From JBHIKY01 sp042139015 (GTDB taxonomy: Bacteria > Bacillota > Bacilli > Bacillales > Marinococcaceae), in assembly GCF_042139015.1 (NCBI RefSeq), contig NZ_JBHIKY010000006.1, positions 62,001 through 126,000 on the forward strand: a stretch of 64,000 nucleotides of DNA. Direction: 5' to 3'. Under the pieces are notes generated by a model. The model saw nothing but the letters and a program-made list of their open reading frames with translations, was not told where the DNA came from and made no database searches. The position numbers were made by a program, and so were the translations under genes. Below are positions 34,024 to 42,742 of this stretch, piece by piece. How positions within the stretch are numbered: position 1 is the first letter of the stretch; each line of letters begins with the position of its first letter.

Positions 34024-35853
34024 GTGGACTTGATGAATGAATTAAAAAACAGAGTGCTTGTCGGCGACGGAGCGATGGGGACGTACTTATACGAAAAAGG
34101 CTATAGTGGGTCTTTTGAACAATTAAACTTAAGAGCTCCTGAGACCGTAAGAAATGTGCATCAGGAATATATTGAGGCGGGGGCCGAAGTTATACAGACA
34201 AATTCATACGCTGCCAATCGAATTAAACTTCAAAACTACAATTTAGATAACGATGTAGAACGTATTAATAAAGAGGCTGTAAAGATTGCTAAATCAGCGG
34301 CAGCGGGAAATGTTTTTGTTTGTGCGACGATCGGTGGAATTAAAGGAGTTCAAAAGCTTGAGGCTGAAGACAAAGAAATAGAAAATGCGTTAATAGAGCA
34401 ATGTGATGCCCTTTTGTCGGAAAAGCCGGATGGGATTATCCTTGAAACTTTTTATCATTTTGATGAGCTGCTTTCCATGACTAAAGCAATAAGAAACAGA
34501 ACGAATTTGCCTATTATTGCACAGGCTGCCCTTGGTGAGGTCGGTGTAATGCACGGCGGAAAGCCTCTTCATGAGGTTTTCAGCGAATTGACCGCGGCTG
34601 GAGCGGATGTAGTAGGATTAAACTGCAGAATGGGACCTTATCATATATTAAGATCGCTAGAAACTGTACCCCTGAATGAAAATTCATATATTTCAGCTTA
34701 TCCAAATGCAAGTCTGCCTGACCTGGATGATGGCCGATTCGTATATCAATCAAATCCGGATTATTTTTATGAGAGAGCTCTTGACCTTCGCAAGCAGGGT
34801 GCACGATTGATAGGCGGCTGCTGCGGAACAACACCAAGTCATACGAAAGCCGTTGCAAAAGCTGTAAAAGGATTGGCACCGGCTCTTCAAAAACAAACAG
34901 TAATCGTAAAAGAACCTCAGCTTGATCAGCCGGGCACCACAGTCGAATTTGAACGTCTTGATAAGAAAGTCAAGAAAGAGCCAACGATTATAGTAGAACT
35001 TGATCCTCCTAAAAAGCTGGCAACGAATAAATTTATGAGAGGCGCAGAAGCTTTATATGAGGCTGGGGCAGACGCAGTGACAATGGCTGATAACTCCTTA
35101 GCATCTCCGCGAATTGATAACCTTGCTATGGGAGCGCTCGTCAAGGAGCGTACTAATGCCCGTCCACTTTTGCATATCGCATGCAGGGACAGAAATTTAA
35201 TCGGTCTGCAGTCTCAGCTTCTAGGCATGCATGCACTTGGTATTCAAGACGTTCTTGCTGTGACAGGAGACCCGACAAAGGTTGGAGATTTTCCAGGAGC
35301 TACGTCGGTATATGATGCGACTTCCTTTGATCTAATTTCACTGATGAAAGAGATGAACGAGGGCCGTTCTTTTTCTGGAAAATCACTCGGCCAAAAAACT
35401 TCGTTTACTGTGGCAGCTGCATTTAACCCTAATGTGAGATCACTTGAACGTGCCGTCAAAAGATTAGAGAAAAAGATAGATGCGGGTGCGGATTATTTTA
35501 TGACTCAGCCAGTTTACGGTGAACAGCAATTTAAAGACATCTATGACGCAACAAAGCACCTTGCGACACCTGTCTTTATTGGGATTATGCCACTTGTAAG
35601 CAGTAGAAATGCGGAATTTCTCCATAACGAAGTACCAGGTATTAAATTAACAGATGAGATAAGAGATCGAATGGCTGCCTGTGGTGAGGATCGAGAAAAA
35701 GCAGCCATGGAAGGTATTCACATATCAAAGACACTGATTGATAATGCTCTTGAATACTTCAATGGCATATACCTTATTACTCCTTTTCTGCGGTATGACA
35801 TCACAGCAGAGCTGACGAGTTATATAAAAGAAGGCGTATTAAATAAATCATAA
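34024..35853 (+). CDS. yitJ: bifunctional homocysteine S-methyltransferase / methylenetetrahydrofolate reductase
   Basis: Fusion of 609 residues. The N-terminal half (to about 290) is a homocysteine methyltransferase domain with GDGAMGTYLYEKG, GLNCRMGP and the zinc Cys pair in GGCCGTTPSH near 267. The C-terminal half (from about 320) is a MTHFR barrel with VELDPPK, TGDPTKVGDFPGATSVYD and FMTQPVY. It makes 5-methyl-THF for MetH. B. subtilis YitJ has the same architecture and is also S-box controlled. GTG 34024 is taken as start; ATG 34033 is possible. Confidence 0.93.
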   Translation: MDLMNELKNRVLVGDGAMGTYLYEKGYSGSFEQLNLRAPETVRNVHQEYIEAGAEVIQTNSYAANRIKLQNYNLDNDVERINKEAVKIAKSAAAGNVFVCATIGGIKGVQKLEAEDKEIENALIEQCDALLSEKPDGIILETFYHFDELLSMTKAIRNRTNLPIIAQAALGEVGVMHGGKPLHEVFSELTAAGADVVGLNCRMGPYHILRSLETVPLNENSYISAYPNASLPDLDDGRFVYQSNPDYFYERALDLRKQGARLIGGCCGTTPSHTKAVAKAVKGLAPALQKQTVIVKEPQLDQPGTTVEFERLDKKVKKEPTIIVELDPPKKLATNKFMRGAEALYEAGADAVTMADNSLASPRIDNLAMGALVKERTNARPLLHIACRDRNLIGLQSQLLGMHALGIQDVLAVTGDPTKVGDFPGATSVYDATSFDLISLMKEMNEGRSFSGKSLGQKTSFTVAAAFNPNVRSLERAVKRLEKKIDAGADYFMTQPVYGEQQFKDIYDATKHLATPVFIGIMPLVSSRNAEFLHNEVPGIKLTDEIRDRMAACGEDREKAAMEGIHISKTLIDNALEYFNGIYLITPFLRYDITAELTSYIKEGVLNKS

Positions 35854-35889
35854 CATGGACCTCAGGTATGGGTGAGAAGGAGTGGAACG

Positions 35890-38800
35890 ATGACAGCTGC
35901 AAAGGAAAGCTTAAAAGACAGACTTGGAAAATCAATCTTGCTGCTCGATGGGGCAATGGGTACGATGCTTCAAAATGCAGATTTAACTCCAGAGGATTTT
36001 GGCGGCGAGCACTATGACGGCTGCAATGAGTTTTTAAACGTCACAGCTCCGCATGTAATTGACCGCATTCATAGAGATTATCTTTCAGCCGGAGCAGATA
36101 TCATTGAAACGAATACGTTTGGAGCGACAAGCATCGTACTGGCTGATTACGACCTCCAGGATAAAGCAGAAGAGCTTAATATCGCAGCCGCCAAACTTGC
36201 GAAGAAAGCAGCAGAGGATTTCTCCACAGATAATTTTCCGCGTTACGTAGCAGGGGCGATGGGACCAACTACAAAGTCGCTGTCCGTGACGGGTGGAGCG
36301 ACGTTCGAAGAACTGACAGAGGCATATCGTGAGCAGGCTATAGGGTTGATAAAAGGCGGCTCGGATTTACTGCTGCTCGAAACGAGCCAGGATATGAGAA
36401 ATGTAAAGGCAGCATATTTAGGAATTAAGCAGGCGGAGAGTATAACTAACACTGAGATGCCATTAATGATATCTGGTACGATCGAGCCGATGGGCACCAC
36501 ACTGGCGGGGCAGACAATTGAATCTTTTTATATTTCACTAGAGCACATGAACCCGACCGTTGTTGGACTTAACTGCGCTACCGGACCTGAATTTATGCGT
36601 GATCATCTAAGGTCTCTTTCTGAACTTGCAAAAACCTATGTCCATTGCTATCCTAATGCTGGGCTTCCGGATGAGGAAGGACATTATCATGAATCACCGG
36701 ATTCACTTGCGGCGAAGCTGAAATCGTTTGCGGAGAAAGGATGGCTGAATGTTGTAGGAGGGTGTTGTGGTACAACACCTGAACACATTGAAGTGATGCG
36801 GGAAACATTGAAGGATTTTACCCCGCGGACCCCTGTAAAAGATCATCCCCACTCCGTATCCGGGATCGAACCACTTGTGTATGAGGAAGATATGCGCCCA
36901 CTTTTTGTAGGGGAGAGAACGAATGTTATCGGCTCTCGTAAATTTAAGCGGCTGATTAATGAAGAAAAATTTGAAGAAGCTTCTGAAATTGCAAGAGCTC
37001 AGGTTAAGCGGGGAGCTCACGTAATAGATGTCTGTTTAGCAGACCCGGATCGTGAAGAGCTTGAAGATATGGAAACTTTTTTGAGTTACGTTGTAAACAA
37101 AGTCAAGGTTCCATTGATGATTGATTCCACGGATGGTGCAGTAATAGAAAAAGCGCTGACCTACTCTCAGGGAAAGGCGATCATAAATTCAATCAACTTA
37201 GAAGATGGTGAAGAACGTTTTGAACAGATCGTTCCAATTATAAAAAAATTCGGTGCAGCCGTGGTGGTAGGTACGATTGATGAAACGGGAATGGCTGTCT
37301 CAGCTGAAAGAAAGCTTGAAATAGCGAAAAGGTCCCATGATTTACTCGTGAACAAATACGGCATGAACGCAAAAGATATTATTTTCGATCCGCTCGTTTT
37401 TCCTGTGGGAACAGGAGATGAACAATATATAGGGTCAGCTGAAGCTACTGTAGATGGAATTAAATTAATTAAAGAAGCTCTGCCGGACTGCTTAACGATC
37501 CTGGGGGTGAGTAATGTCTCCTTTGGGCTTCCTCCAGTTGGCCGTGAAGTTTTGAATGCTGCATACATGTATTATTGCACCAATGCCGGGCTTGATTACG
37601 CGATTGTCAACACAGAAAAGCTGGAGCGTTTTGCAAGTATTCCAGATTATGAAAAGGAACTGGCCAGAAAGCTTCTTTTTGAAACCTCTGATGAGACCCT
37701 TGCTGAATTTACCGCTCATTACCGTGGGAAAAAATCAGAGAAAAAGAAAATAGAAAAAAACCTATCTCTTGAGGACAGATTATCTGAGTACATCGTTGAG
37801 GGGACGAAAGAAGGGCTGTATGAAGATCTTGACGAAGCCCTGAAAAAATTTGCCCAGCCACTGGATATAATCAACGGACCTCTGATGGCAGGAATGGATA
37901 AGGTAGGTAAATTATTTAATAACAATGAATTAATTGTTGCAGAGGTACTTCAAAGTGCTGAAGCTATGAAGGCAGCGGTTGCACATCTTGAGCCGCATAT
38001 GGATAAAAAAGAAGATGATTCGGGCAAAGGCAAAATACTTTTGGCAACAGTTAAAGGAGATGTGCATGATATCGGGAAAAATCTTGTCGATATCATTTTA
38101 ACTAATAATGGATTTAAAATTGTAAATCTTGGTATCAAAGTAACATCGAATGAATTAATCGAAGCCATAAACAAAGAGAGACCTGATGCGATTGGATTAA
38201 GTGGTCTGCTCGTGAAATCAGCTCAGCAGATGGTTCTGACAGCTCAGGATTTGAAAAATCAAAAAATATCCATTCCAGTTCTTGTGGGAGGGGCTGCACT
38301 AACAAGAAAGTTTACCGAGCAGAAAATCAGCGCTGAATATGAAGGAATGGTACTTTACGCAAAAGATGCCATGAACGGACTGGATCTTGCCAACAAGCTC
38401 GCGGTACCGGATGAAAAAACGAAGCTTCAGCAGTTACTCGATGACAAAAGGAAAAAGCGGATAGAACTTGGCTCCGGAGCAAAGGAATCTAAACAAACAA
38501 ATATTGCCCCGGTGCCGGAGAGGTCTCAGGTTGCACTAGATGTTCCAGTCCGTATTCCTCCTGATTTAAAAGAGCATGTCCTAAAAAATCACAGCATTGC
38601 TCACCTGCAACCGTACGTTAACCTGCAGATGCTGCTTGGAAAACATTTAGGCCTGCAGGGGAAGGTCAGCCGGCTTTTGGCGGAAAATGATAAAAAGGCT
38701 GTTGAACTTAAAAATAAAGCGTTTGATCTTCTTGACCGGGCCAAAACAGAGGGACTCTTGAAGGCACACGGTTTGTACAGATTTTATCCTGCACAGTCTA

Positions 38801-39345
38801 AGGGTAATCAAATATTCATTTATGATGATCCTAAGGCACAAAATGTATTAGAAACGTTTACTTTTCCGCGGCAGCCACGGTCTCCACACTTGTGTCTCGC
38901 TGATTTTGTCAGACCTGTCAGCAGCGGCGAGATAGACTATATCGGATTTCTAACAGTGACTGCCGGCGAAGGTGTTCGCGGACTGTCTGCACAGGCAAAA
39001 GATAAAGGTGACTATTTGTTTAGTCATTTGATCCAGGCAACAGCTCTCGAACTTGCAGAAGGCTTTGCTGAACGTATCCATCAAATGATGAGAGATCAAT
39101 GGGGAATCCCGGATTCACCGGATATGTCAATGGAAGAGCGTTTCTCTGCAAAATATGAAGGAATACGTGTTTCGTTTGGATATCCCGCCTGCCCTGATTT
39201 AGAGGATCAAGCGAAGCTGTTCAGACTGCTCCAACCGAATAAAATCGGTGTGGAACTAACCGATGAGTATATGATGGAGCCGGAAGCCTCTGTATCTGCA
39301 ATGGTATTTGCTCATCCGGAAGCTAGATATTTCAGTGTTTTATAA
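35890..39345 (+). CDS. metH: cobalamin-dependent methionine synthase
   Basis: Full four-module enzyme of 1151 residues. Order: homocysteine-binding barrel (about 1-310, zinc Cys in GGCCGTTPEH), pterin-binding barrel (about 335-605, GERTNVIGSRKF), cobalamin cap and Rossmann domain (about 640-870, with B12-ligand His in GDVHDIGKN), and the C-terminal SAM-dependent reactivation domain (about 910-1151, RVSFGYPACPD). ATG 35890 follows AGAAGGAG; a GTG at 35872 adds six residues and has no site. Together with YitJ it forms the folate-linked methyl transfer to homocysteine and depends on the cobalamin operon. Confidence 0.96.
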   Translation: MTAAKESLKDRLGKSILLLDGAMGTMLQNADLTPEDFGGEHYDGCNEFLNVTAPHVIDRIHRDYLSAGADIIETNTFGATSIVLADYDLQDKAEELNIAAAKLAKKAAEDFSTDNFPRYVAGAMGPTTKSLSVTGGATFEELTEAYREQAIGLIKGGSDLLLLETSQDMRNVKAAYLGIKQAESITNTEMPLMISGTIEPMGTTLAGQTIESFYISLEHMNPTVVGLNCATGPEFMRDHLRSLSELAKTYVHCYPNAGLPDEEGHYHESPDSLAAKLKSFAEKGWLNVVGGCCGTTPEHIEVMRETLKDFTPRTPVKDHPHSVSGIEPLVYEEDMRPLFVGERTNVIGSRKFKRLINEEKFEEASEIARAQVKRGAHVIDVCLADPDREELEDMETFLSYVVNKVKVPLMIDSTDGAVIEKALTYSQGKAIINSINLEDGEERFEQIVPIIKKFGAAVVVGTIDETGMAVSAERKLEIAKRSHDLLVNKYGMNAKDIIFDPLVFPVGTGDEQYIGSAEATVDGIKLIKEALPDCLTILGVSNVSFGLPPVGREVLNAAYMYYCTNAGLDYAIVNTEKLERFASIPDYEKELARKLLFETSDETLAEFTAHYRGKKSEKKKIEKNLSLEDRLSEYIVEGTKEGLYEDLDEALKKFAQPLDIINGPLMAGMDKVGKLFNNNELIVAEVLQSAEAMKAAVAHLEPHMDKKEDDSGKGKILLATVKGDVHDIGKNLVDIILTNNGFKIVNLGIKVTSNELIEAINKERPDAIGLSGLLVKSAQQMVLTAQDLKNQKISIPVLVGGAALTRKFTEQKISAEYEGMVLYAKDAMNGLDLANKLAVPDEKTKLQQLLDDKRKKRIELGSGAKESKQTNIAPVPERSQVALDVPVRIPPDLKEHVLKNHSIAHLQPYVNLQMLLGKHLGLQGKVSRLLAENDKKAVELKNKAFDLLDRAKTEGLLKAHGLYRFYPAQSKGNQIFIYDDPKAQNVLETFTFPRQPRSPHLCLADFVRPVSSGEIDYIGFLTVTAGEGVRGLSAQAKDKGDYLFSHLIQATALELAEGFAERIHQMMRDQWGIPDSPDMSMEERFSAKYEGIRVSFGYPACPDLEDQAKLFRLLQPNKIGVELTDEYMMEPEASVSAMVFAHPEARYFSVL

Positions 39346-39356
39346 TTAATAGTGAA

Positions 39357-39408
39357 GCGGGGCTGTCAAAAGGTCATAAAAAATGGCCTTTTGACAGTCC
39401 ATTTTTTC
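39357..39408 (+). terminator. terminator of the metI-yitJ-metH operon
   Basis: GGCTGTCAAAAGG pairs with GCCTTTTGACAGTCC across a loop of about 11 bases, followed by six T. Confidence 0.88.
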
Positions 39409-39632
39409 GATTCTATAAGAGATTTGTTGGTTAGGAGGAACTTATACCCCCTCGTATGAATGGCTCTTCAGCTCTTGCTTTTCCGCGACGCACCGGACGT
39501 GCTAGCGTCGATGATGGCCACATGACGTGGCCGGTTTTAGTCGACCCGGCGTCTCACCTGATCGCCAATCAAAAATAATGGACGCTCTAACATCGAATCC
39601 CTCCCCTTTTATGTATTACTTTCATTGTACAA
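39409..39632. other. gene-free stretch with short palindromes
   Basis: No gene seen. It contains compact palindromes (GACG-TGCTAG-CGTC near 39498 and GGCCAC-ATGAC-GTGGCC near 39516) and a minus-strand 18-codon frame behind AGGGGAGGGA near 39595-39613 that stops early. It looks like decayed mobile or repeat DNA, but I cannot assign it. Confidence 0.4.
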
Positions 39633-39678
39633 AAAAAGAGTGCCTTTCTTTTATAGATCAAAGAAAATCACTCTTTTT
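39633..39678. terminator. bidirectional hairpin with A/T flanks
   Basis: AAAAAGAGTG (39633-39642) and CACTCTTTTT (39669-39678) are perfect complements with further inner CTTTCTTT/AAAGAAA pairing. It resembles a bidirectional terminator but has no clear gene on either side. Confidence 0.5.
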
Positions 39679-39691
39679 AGTTTTCCCTTTG

Positions 39692-39842
39692 TTGATTCCA
39701 CGATGAGCGTTCGGGGGTGACGCCTGCGGGAACAGCGCGAGCCGAAGATCCACTTGGTCAAGTGATCTTCTGGACCAAGTTAGCTGAGGCCGTGCCCGCG
39801 GCAAGCATCCACCGATAAGCGATTCGTGAGAATCCACAACAA
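39692..39842. repeat. structured repeat-like element with imperfect inverted ends
   Basis: GC-rich block unlike its AT-rich surroundings. Its ends are imperfect inverted copies (GTTGATTCCACGATGAGCG versus the complement of GCGATTCGTGAGAATCCACAAC). Inside, GCGGGAACAGC pairs with GCCGTGCCCGC and ACTTGGTC with GACCAAGT. It codes for nothing visible. Elements of this look recur between genes in Bacillaceae; that comparison is from memory. Confidence 0.5.
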
Positions 39843-39872
39843 ACTGTAACAGATCTTTCAGATTAGAAATAG

Positions 39873-40216
39873 GAAAGTATAAGAAAAGCTAAAGCTTCTG
39901 CCGGAAAGCCTGACAGAACGCCAAGATTTTCTTTATACATTTCAAGGGTGAAGAGAAGAAGGAAGAAAGTATAAGAAAAGCTAAGGCTTCTGTCGAAAAA
40001 GCCTGACAGAACGCCAAGATTTTCTTTATACATTTCAAGGGTGAAGAGAAGAAGGAAGAAAGTATAAGAAAAGCTAAGGCTTCTGTCGAAAAAGCCTGAC
40101 AGAACGCCAAGATTTTCTTTATACATTTCAAGGGTGAAGAGAAGAAGGAAGAAAGTATAAGAAAAGCTAAGGCTTCTGTCGAAAAAGCCTGACAGAACGC
40201 CAAGATTTTCTTTATT
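39873..40216. repeat. tandem array of 93-bp hairpin units (about 3.7 copies)
   Basis: Units begin at 39873 (92 bases, several differences), 39965, 40058 and 40151 (last one about 66 bases). Units two to four are nearly identical. Each holds a 66-base imperfect palindrome with ends GTATAA/TTATAC and inner arms GGC-TTCTGTC / GACAGAA-GCC, plus a 27-base purine-rich spacer ending in GAGAAGAAGG. Because 93 is divisible by three, long frames stay open in both directions; they are artefacts. A related single copy lies at 61064-61124. Confidence 0.9.
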
Positions 40217-40224
40217 GGAAAAAA

Positions 40225-40254
40225 TGAATAAAAACGGTAGTCCAGAAGAAAATA
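40225..40254 (+). promoter_or_regulatory. possible sigma-G promoter of sleB-ypeB
   Basis: TGAATA (40225-40230) is a perfect sigma-G -35; 17 bases on, GAAAATA matches CATACTA at only four of seven. sleB is sigma-G dependent in B. subtilis, which favours it. Confidence 0.45.
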
Positions 40255-40299
40255 AAGGTAAGCCTAGCAAGTAAATTGAACAGGGAGGTTTAGACTACC

Positions 40300-41289
40300 G
40301 TGCAAATAAAGAAAGTAAAACGTGGGAAAAGTGTAATGTTTTTAGTGATGGCAGGGTTGATTATGATGGTTTTTCAACCCGCGCAGGCGGCTGCTTTTTC
40401 CGATCAGATCATCCAGAAAGGTGCCACTGGAGATGACGTAATTGAGCTTCAGGCCAGAATGCAGCATAACGGATTTTTTAATGGAAAAATTGATGGAGTT
40501 TTTGGCTGGGGCACATACTGGGCGGTTAAAAATTTCCAGGAAGATTTTGGGATAGAAGTTGACGGCCTGGTTGGAGATGAGATGAAACAAAAGCTGGAAC
40601 AGACGACGGAATACGATGAGGCTTTCGTAAAAGAAGCACTGGAAAACGGCCGCAAATTCACGCATTACGGCGGTACTCCAAAAGACATTCAAAAGGGTGC
40701 GAAAGGAAGCTCGGATAAGGGAAAAAGTCAGGGTGAAAAGCAGCAGGCACCATCCGGGCAGGATAGAGACACTGCTCCAGAAGGCAAACAAGATGAGCAG
40801 GCACCTGCTCCAGAGCAGCCGGAACAGGGCGGAGGAGAAGGACAGCCTTCACAGGAAGCGCCACAGCCAGCTGAACCAGAAGAGCAGGACAATCGTGCAA
40901 ATATCCAAAAAGCAATGAACGTGCCGGAAGGGTATTCAGAAAATGATATTCAATTAATGGCAAACGCAGTTTACGGAGAAGCTCGCGGGGAGCCATATGA
41001 GGGACAGGTTGCTGTGGCAGCAGTTATTATCAATCGAATTAACAGCGCAACATTTCCTAATACGGCTGCAGGAGTAATTTTTGAACCCCGGGCATTCACG
41101 GCGGTGGCAGATGGTCAAATCTATATGACGCCTAACGAAGAAGCTAGAAAAGCAGTTCTTGATGCTATCAATGGTCAGGATCCGTCAGACGGAGCAATAT
41201 ATTACTTTAATCCTGATACTGCAACCTCAGGTTGGATCTGGGGCAGACCACAAATCAAAAATATTGGTAAGCACGTTTTCTGTAAATAA
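40300..41289 (+). CDS. sleB: spore cortex-lytic enzyme SleB
   Basis: Lytic transglycosylase of 329 residues that degrades spore cortex during germination. A signal peptide (to about residue 31, AQA-A) is followed by a peptidoglycan-binding domain (about 37-100, GATGDDVIELQ, VDGLVGDEMK), a Pro-, Gln- and Glu-rich linker (about 125-205) and the SleB catalytic domain (about 215-329), with the catalytic Glu in NAVYGEARGEP. The linker is longer than in B. subtilis, whose protein is about 305 residues. GTG 40300 follows CAGGGAGG by 11 bases. It forms a germination pair with ypeB. Confidence 0.95.
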   Translation: MQIKKVKRGKSVMFLVMAGLIMMVFQPAQAAAFSDQIIQKGATGDDVIELQARMQHNGFFNGKIDGVFGWGTYWAVKNFQEDFGIEVDGLVGDEMKQKLEQTTEYDEAFVKEALENGRKFTHYGGTPKDIQKGAKGSSDKGKSQGEKQQAPSGQDRDTAPEGKQDEQAPAPEQPEQGGGEGQPSQEAPQPAEPEEQDNRANIQKAMNVPEGYSENDIQLMANAVYGEARGEPYEGQVAVAAVIINRINSATFPNTAAGVIFEPRAFTAVADGQIYMTPNEEARKAVLDAINGQDPSDGAIYYFNPDTATSGWIWGRPQIKNIGKHVFCK

Positions 41290-41301
41290 TGGAGGTGATT
41301 C

Positions 41302-42654
41302 ATGATGATTAGAACTATAATTATTGCTGTGTTAGTGTTAGCACTTGTCGGTACAGGTTTCTGGGGAGTAAGTCAGGCGAATGAAAATGAAGCTCTAAAA
41401 AATTCAACCGAGAATAACTATCAGCGTGCGTTTCACGATCTCGCGTTTCACCTTGATCAGCTCGAGGATGAAGTCGGCTCCACCCTTGCTATGAATTCTA
41501 GAAAACAATTGTCCAGCTCTATGGCAGAGGTATGGAGAATAACCTCATTGGCTCAAAGTGAACTTGGCCAGCTTCCACTCGGTATTATGAATTTAAACGA
41601 GACAGAGGAACTTCTATATAATATAGGAGATTTCAGCTATAACACATCCGTAAGAGACCTTGAGGATGAGCCGCTTACAGATAAAGAGTATAAAAGACTG
41701 GAGAAGTTTTATAATGAATCAGGTGAAATCAAGAATGATCTCCGGAAATTGCAGGCATCTACCCTGAAAGAAAACTGGAAGTGGAACGATGCAGAAACTG
41801 CGATGAATATGAATGATAATCCGGAAGACAATTCAATCGTTAATGGATTTCAACTGATTGATGAAAAGGTAAAAGGGTACGCTGAAACTGATTGGGGCGC
41901 AGAAAACGGATTTACGCCTGATGTAGACGAGAAACTAGCTGAGACTTTATCCGGGAAAGAATATACTGAAGAGGAAGCCGTCGAAAAAGCAAAAGAATTT
42001 ATCGGTCTGCCGGATGATATGGAAGCGACAGTAGAACCGTTAGGAGAAGGAGTAGCTTATGAAGGCTATTCAATGAAGATAAAGGAGCCTGAAGGTGAAG
42101 CTGATATATCACTGGACATGACCAAAAAAGGCGGGCATCCTCTCTGGTTTTTACAATCCAGACCTATTGATGAACCTGAAATCAGTCTCAACGAAGCTTC
42201 AGAAAAAGCAGCAGAATTCCTTGATAGAAATGGATTTGAAAACATGCAGGTACTGGATAGTAAACAATACGACACAGTCGGAACGTTTTTGTTTGCTCCA
42301 GTAGTTGACAATACTCGAATTTATCCAGACTCAGTTATGATGGAAATCGCTCTTGATGACGGTGAAGTGGTTGGATTTAAAGGGGCAGATTATGTCGCCA
42401 ATCATAGGGACCGGGGCGAGTTTACACCAGCGATTACTGAAGAAGAAGCAAAAGAGAAAGTAAATCCAAAAGTTGATATCATGGAATCTTCTCAGGCGCT
42501 CATATTCAATAAAGCGGATAAAGAGGTGTTATGCTACGAATTCATCGGGCGTCTAAACGACGACACTTTCAAAATTTATATTAATGCGGACAACGGGGAT
42601 GAAGAATTAGTACAAAAAATGAGCAATGCCGAACCAGTTTACGATACGATGTAG
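41302..42654 (+). CDS. ypeB: germination protein YpeB
   Basis: Inner spore-membrane protein of 450 residues needed to place and protect SleB. An N-terminal membrane helix (residues 5-22) is followed by a helical domain (SSSMAEVWRITSLAQSELGQLP near 70-95) and PepSY-like repeats in the C-terminal half, e.g. YTEEEAVEKAKEFIGLP near 220 and ITEEEAKEKVNPK near 380. It starts 12 bases after sleB behind GGAGGTGATTC and is surely co-transcribed with it. A terminator follows. Confidence 0.94.
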   Translation: MMIRTIIIAVLVLALVGTGFWGVSQANENEALKNSTENNYQRAFHDLAFHLDQLEDEVGSTLAMNSRKQLSSSMAEVWRITSLAQSELGQLPLGIMNLNETEELLYNIGDFSYNTSVRDLEDEPLTDKEYKRLEKFYNESGEIKNDLRKLQASTLKENWKWNDAETAMNMNDNPEDNSIVNGFQLIDEKVKGYAETDWGAENGFTPDVDEKLAETLSGKEYTEEEAVEKAKEFIGLPDDMEATVEPLGEGVAYEGYSMKIKEPEGEADISLDMTKKGGHPLWFLQSRPIDEPEISLNEASEKAAEFLDRNGFENMQVLDSKQYDTVGTFLFAPVVDNTRIYPDSVMMEIALDDGEVVGFKGADYVANHRDRGEFTPAITEEEAKEKVNPKVDIMESSQALIFNKADKEVLCYEFIGRLNDDTFKIYINADNGDEELVQKMSNAEPVYDTM

Positions 42655-42658
42655 TTCG

Positions 42659-42692
42659 AAAAAGAAGAAGCATAAACTGCTTCTTCTTTTTT
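42659..42692 (+). terminator. terminator of sleB-ypeB
   Basis: AAAAGAAGAAGCA-TAAAC-TGCTTCTTCTTTT with a T run inside and after the 3' arm. Confidence 0.88.
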
Positions 42693-42742
42693 ACATTTCA
42701 TGACATAATAGAAGAAATTATAATTAATTTAGGGGGAACGGT

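Noticed and set aside
39560..39613. Short minus-strand frame with a strong ribosome binding site in the gene-free gap
   Set aside because: Only 18 codons before a stop, no recognised family, and the surrounding DNA looks like decayed repeat; insufficient to call a gene.
39873..40216. Possible CRISPR array
   Set aside because: The repeated unit is 93 bases with identical spacers; CRISPR spacers are unique and repeats are 24-40 bases. No cas genes are present.
39863..40270. Minus-strand open frames with a 31-residue repeat
   Set aside because: The repeat period (93 bases) is divisible by three, so frames stay open by arithmetic. Several overlapping frames are open at once, there is no ribosome binding site, and the peptides are low-complexity translations of a hairpin repeat.
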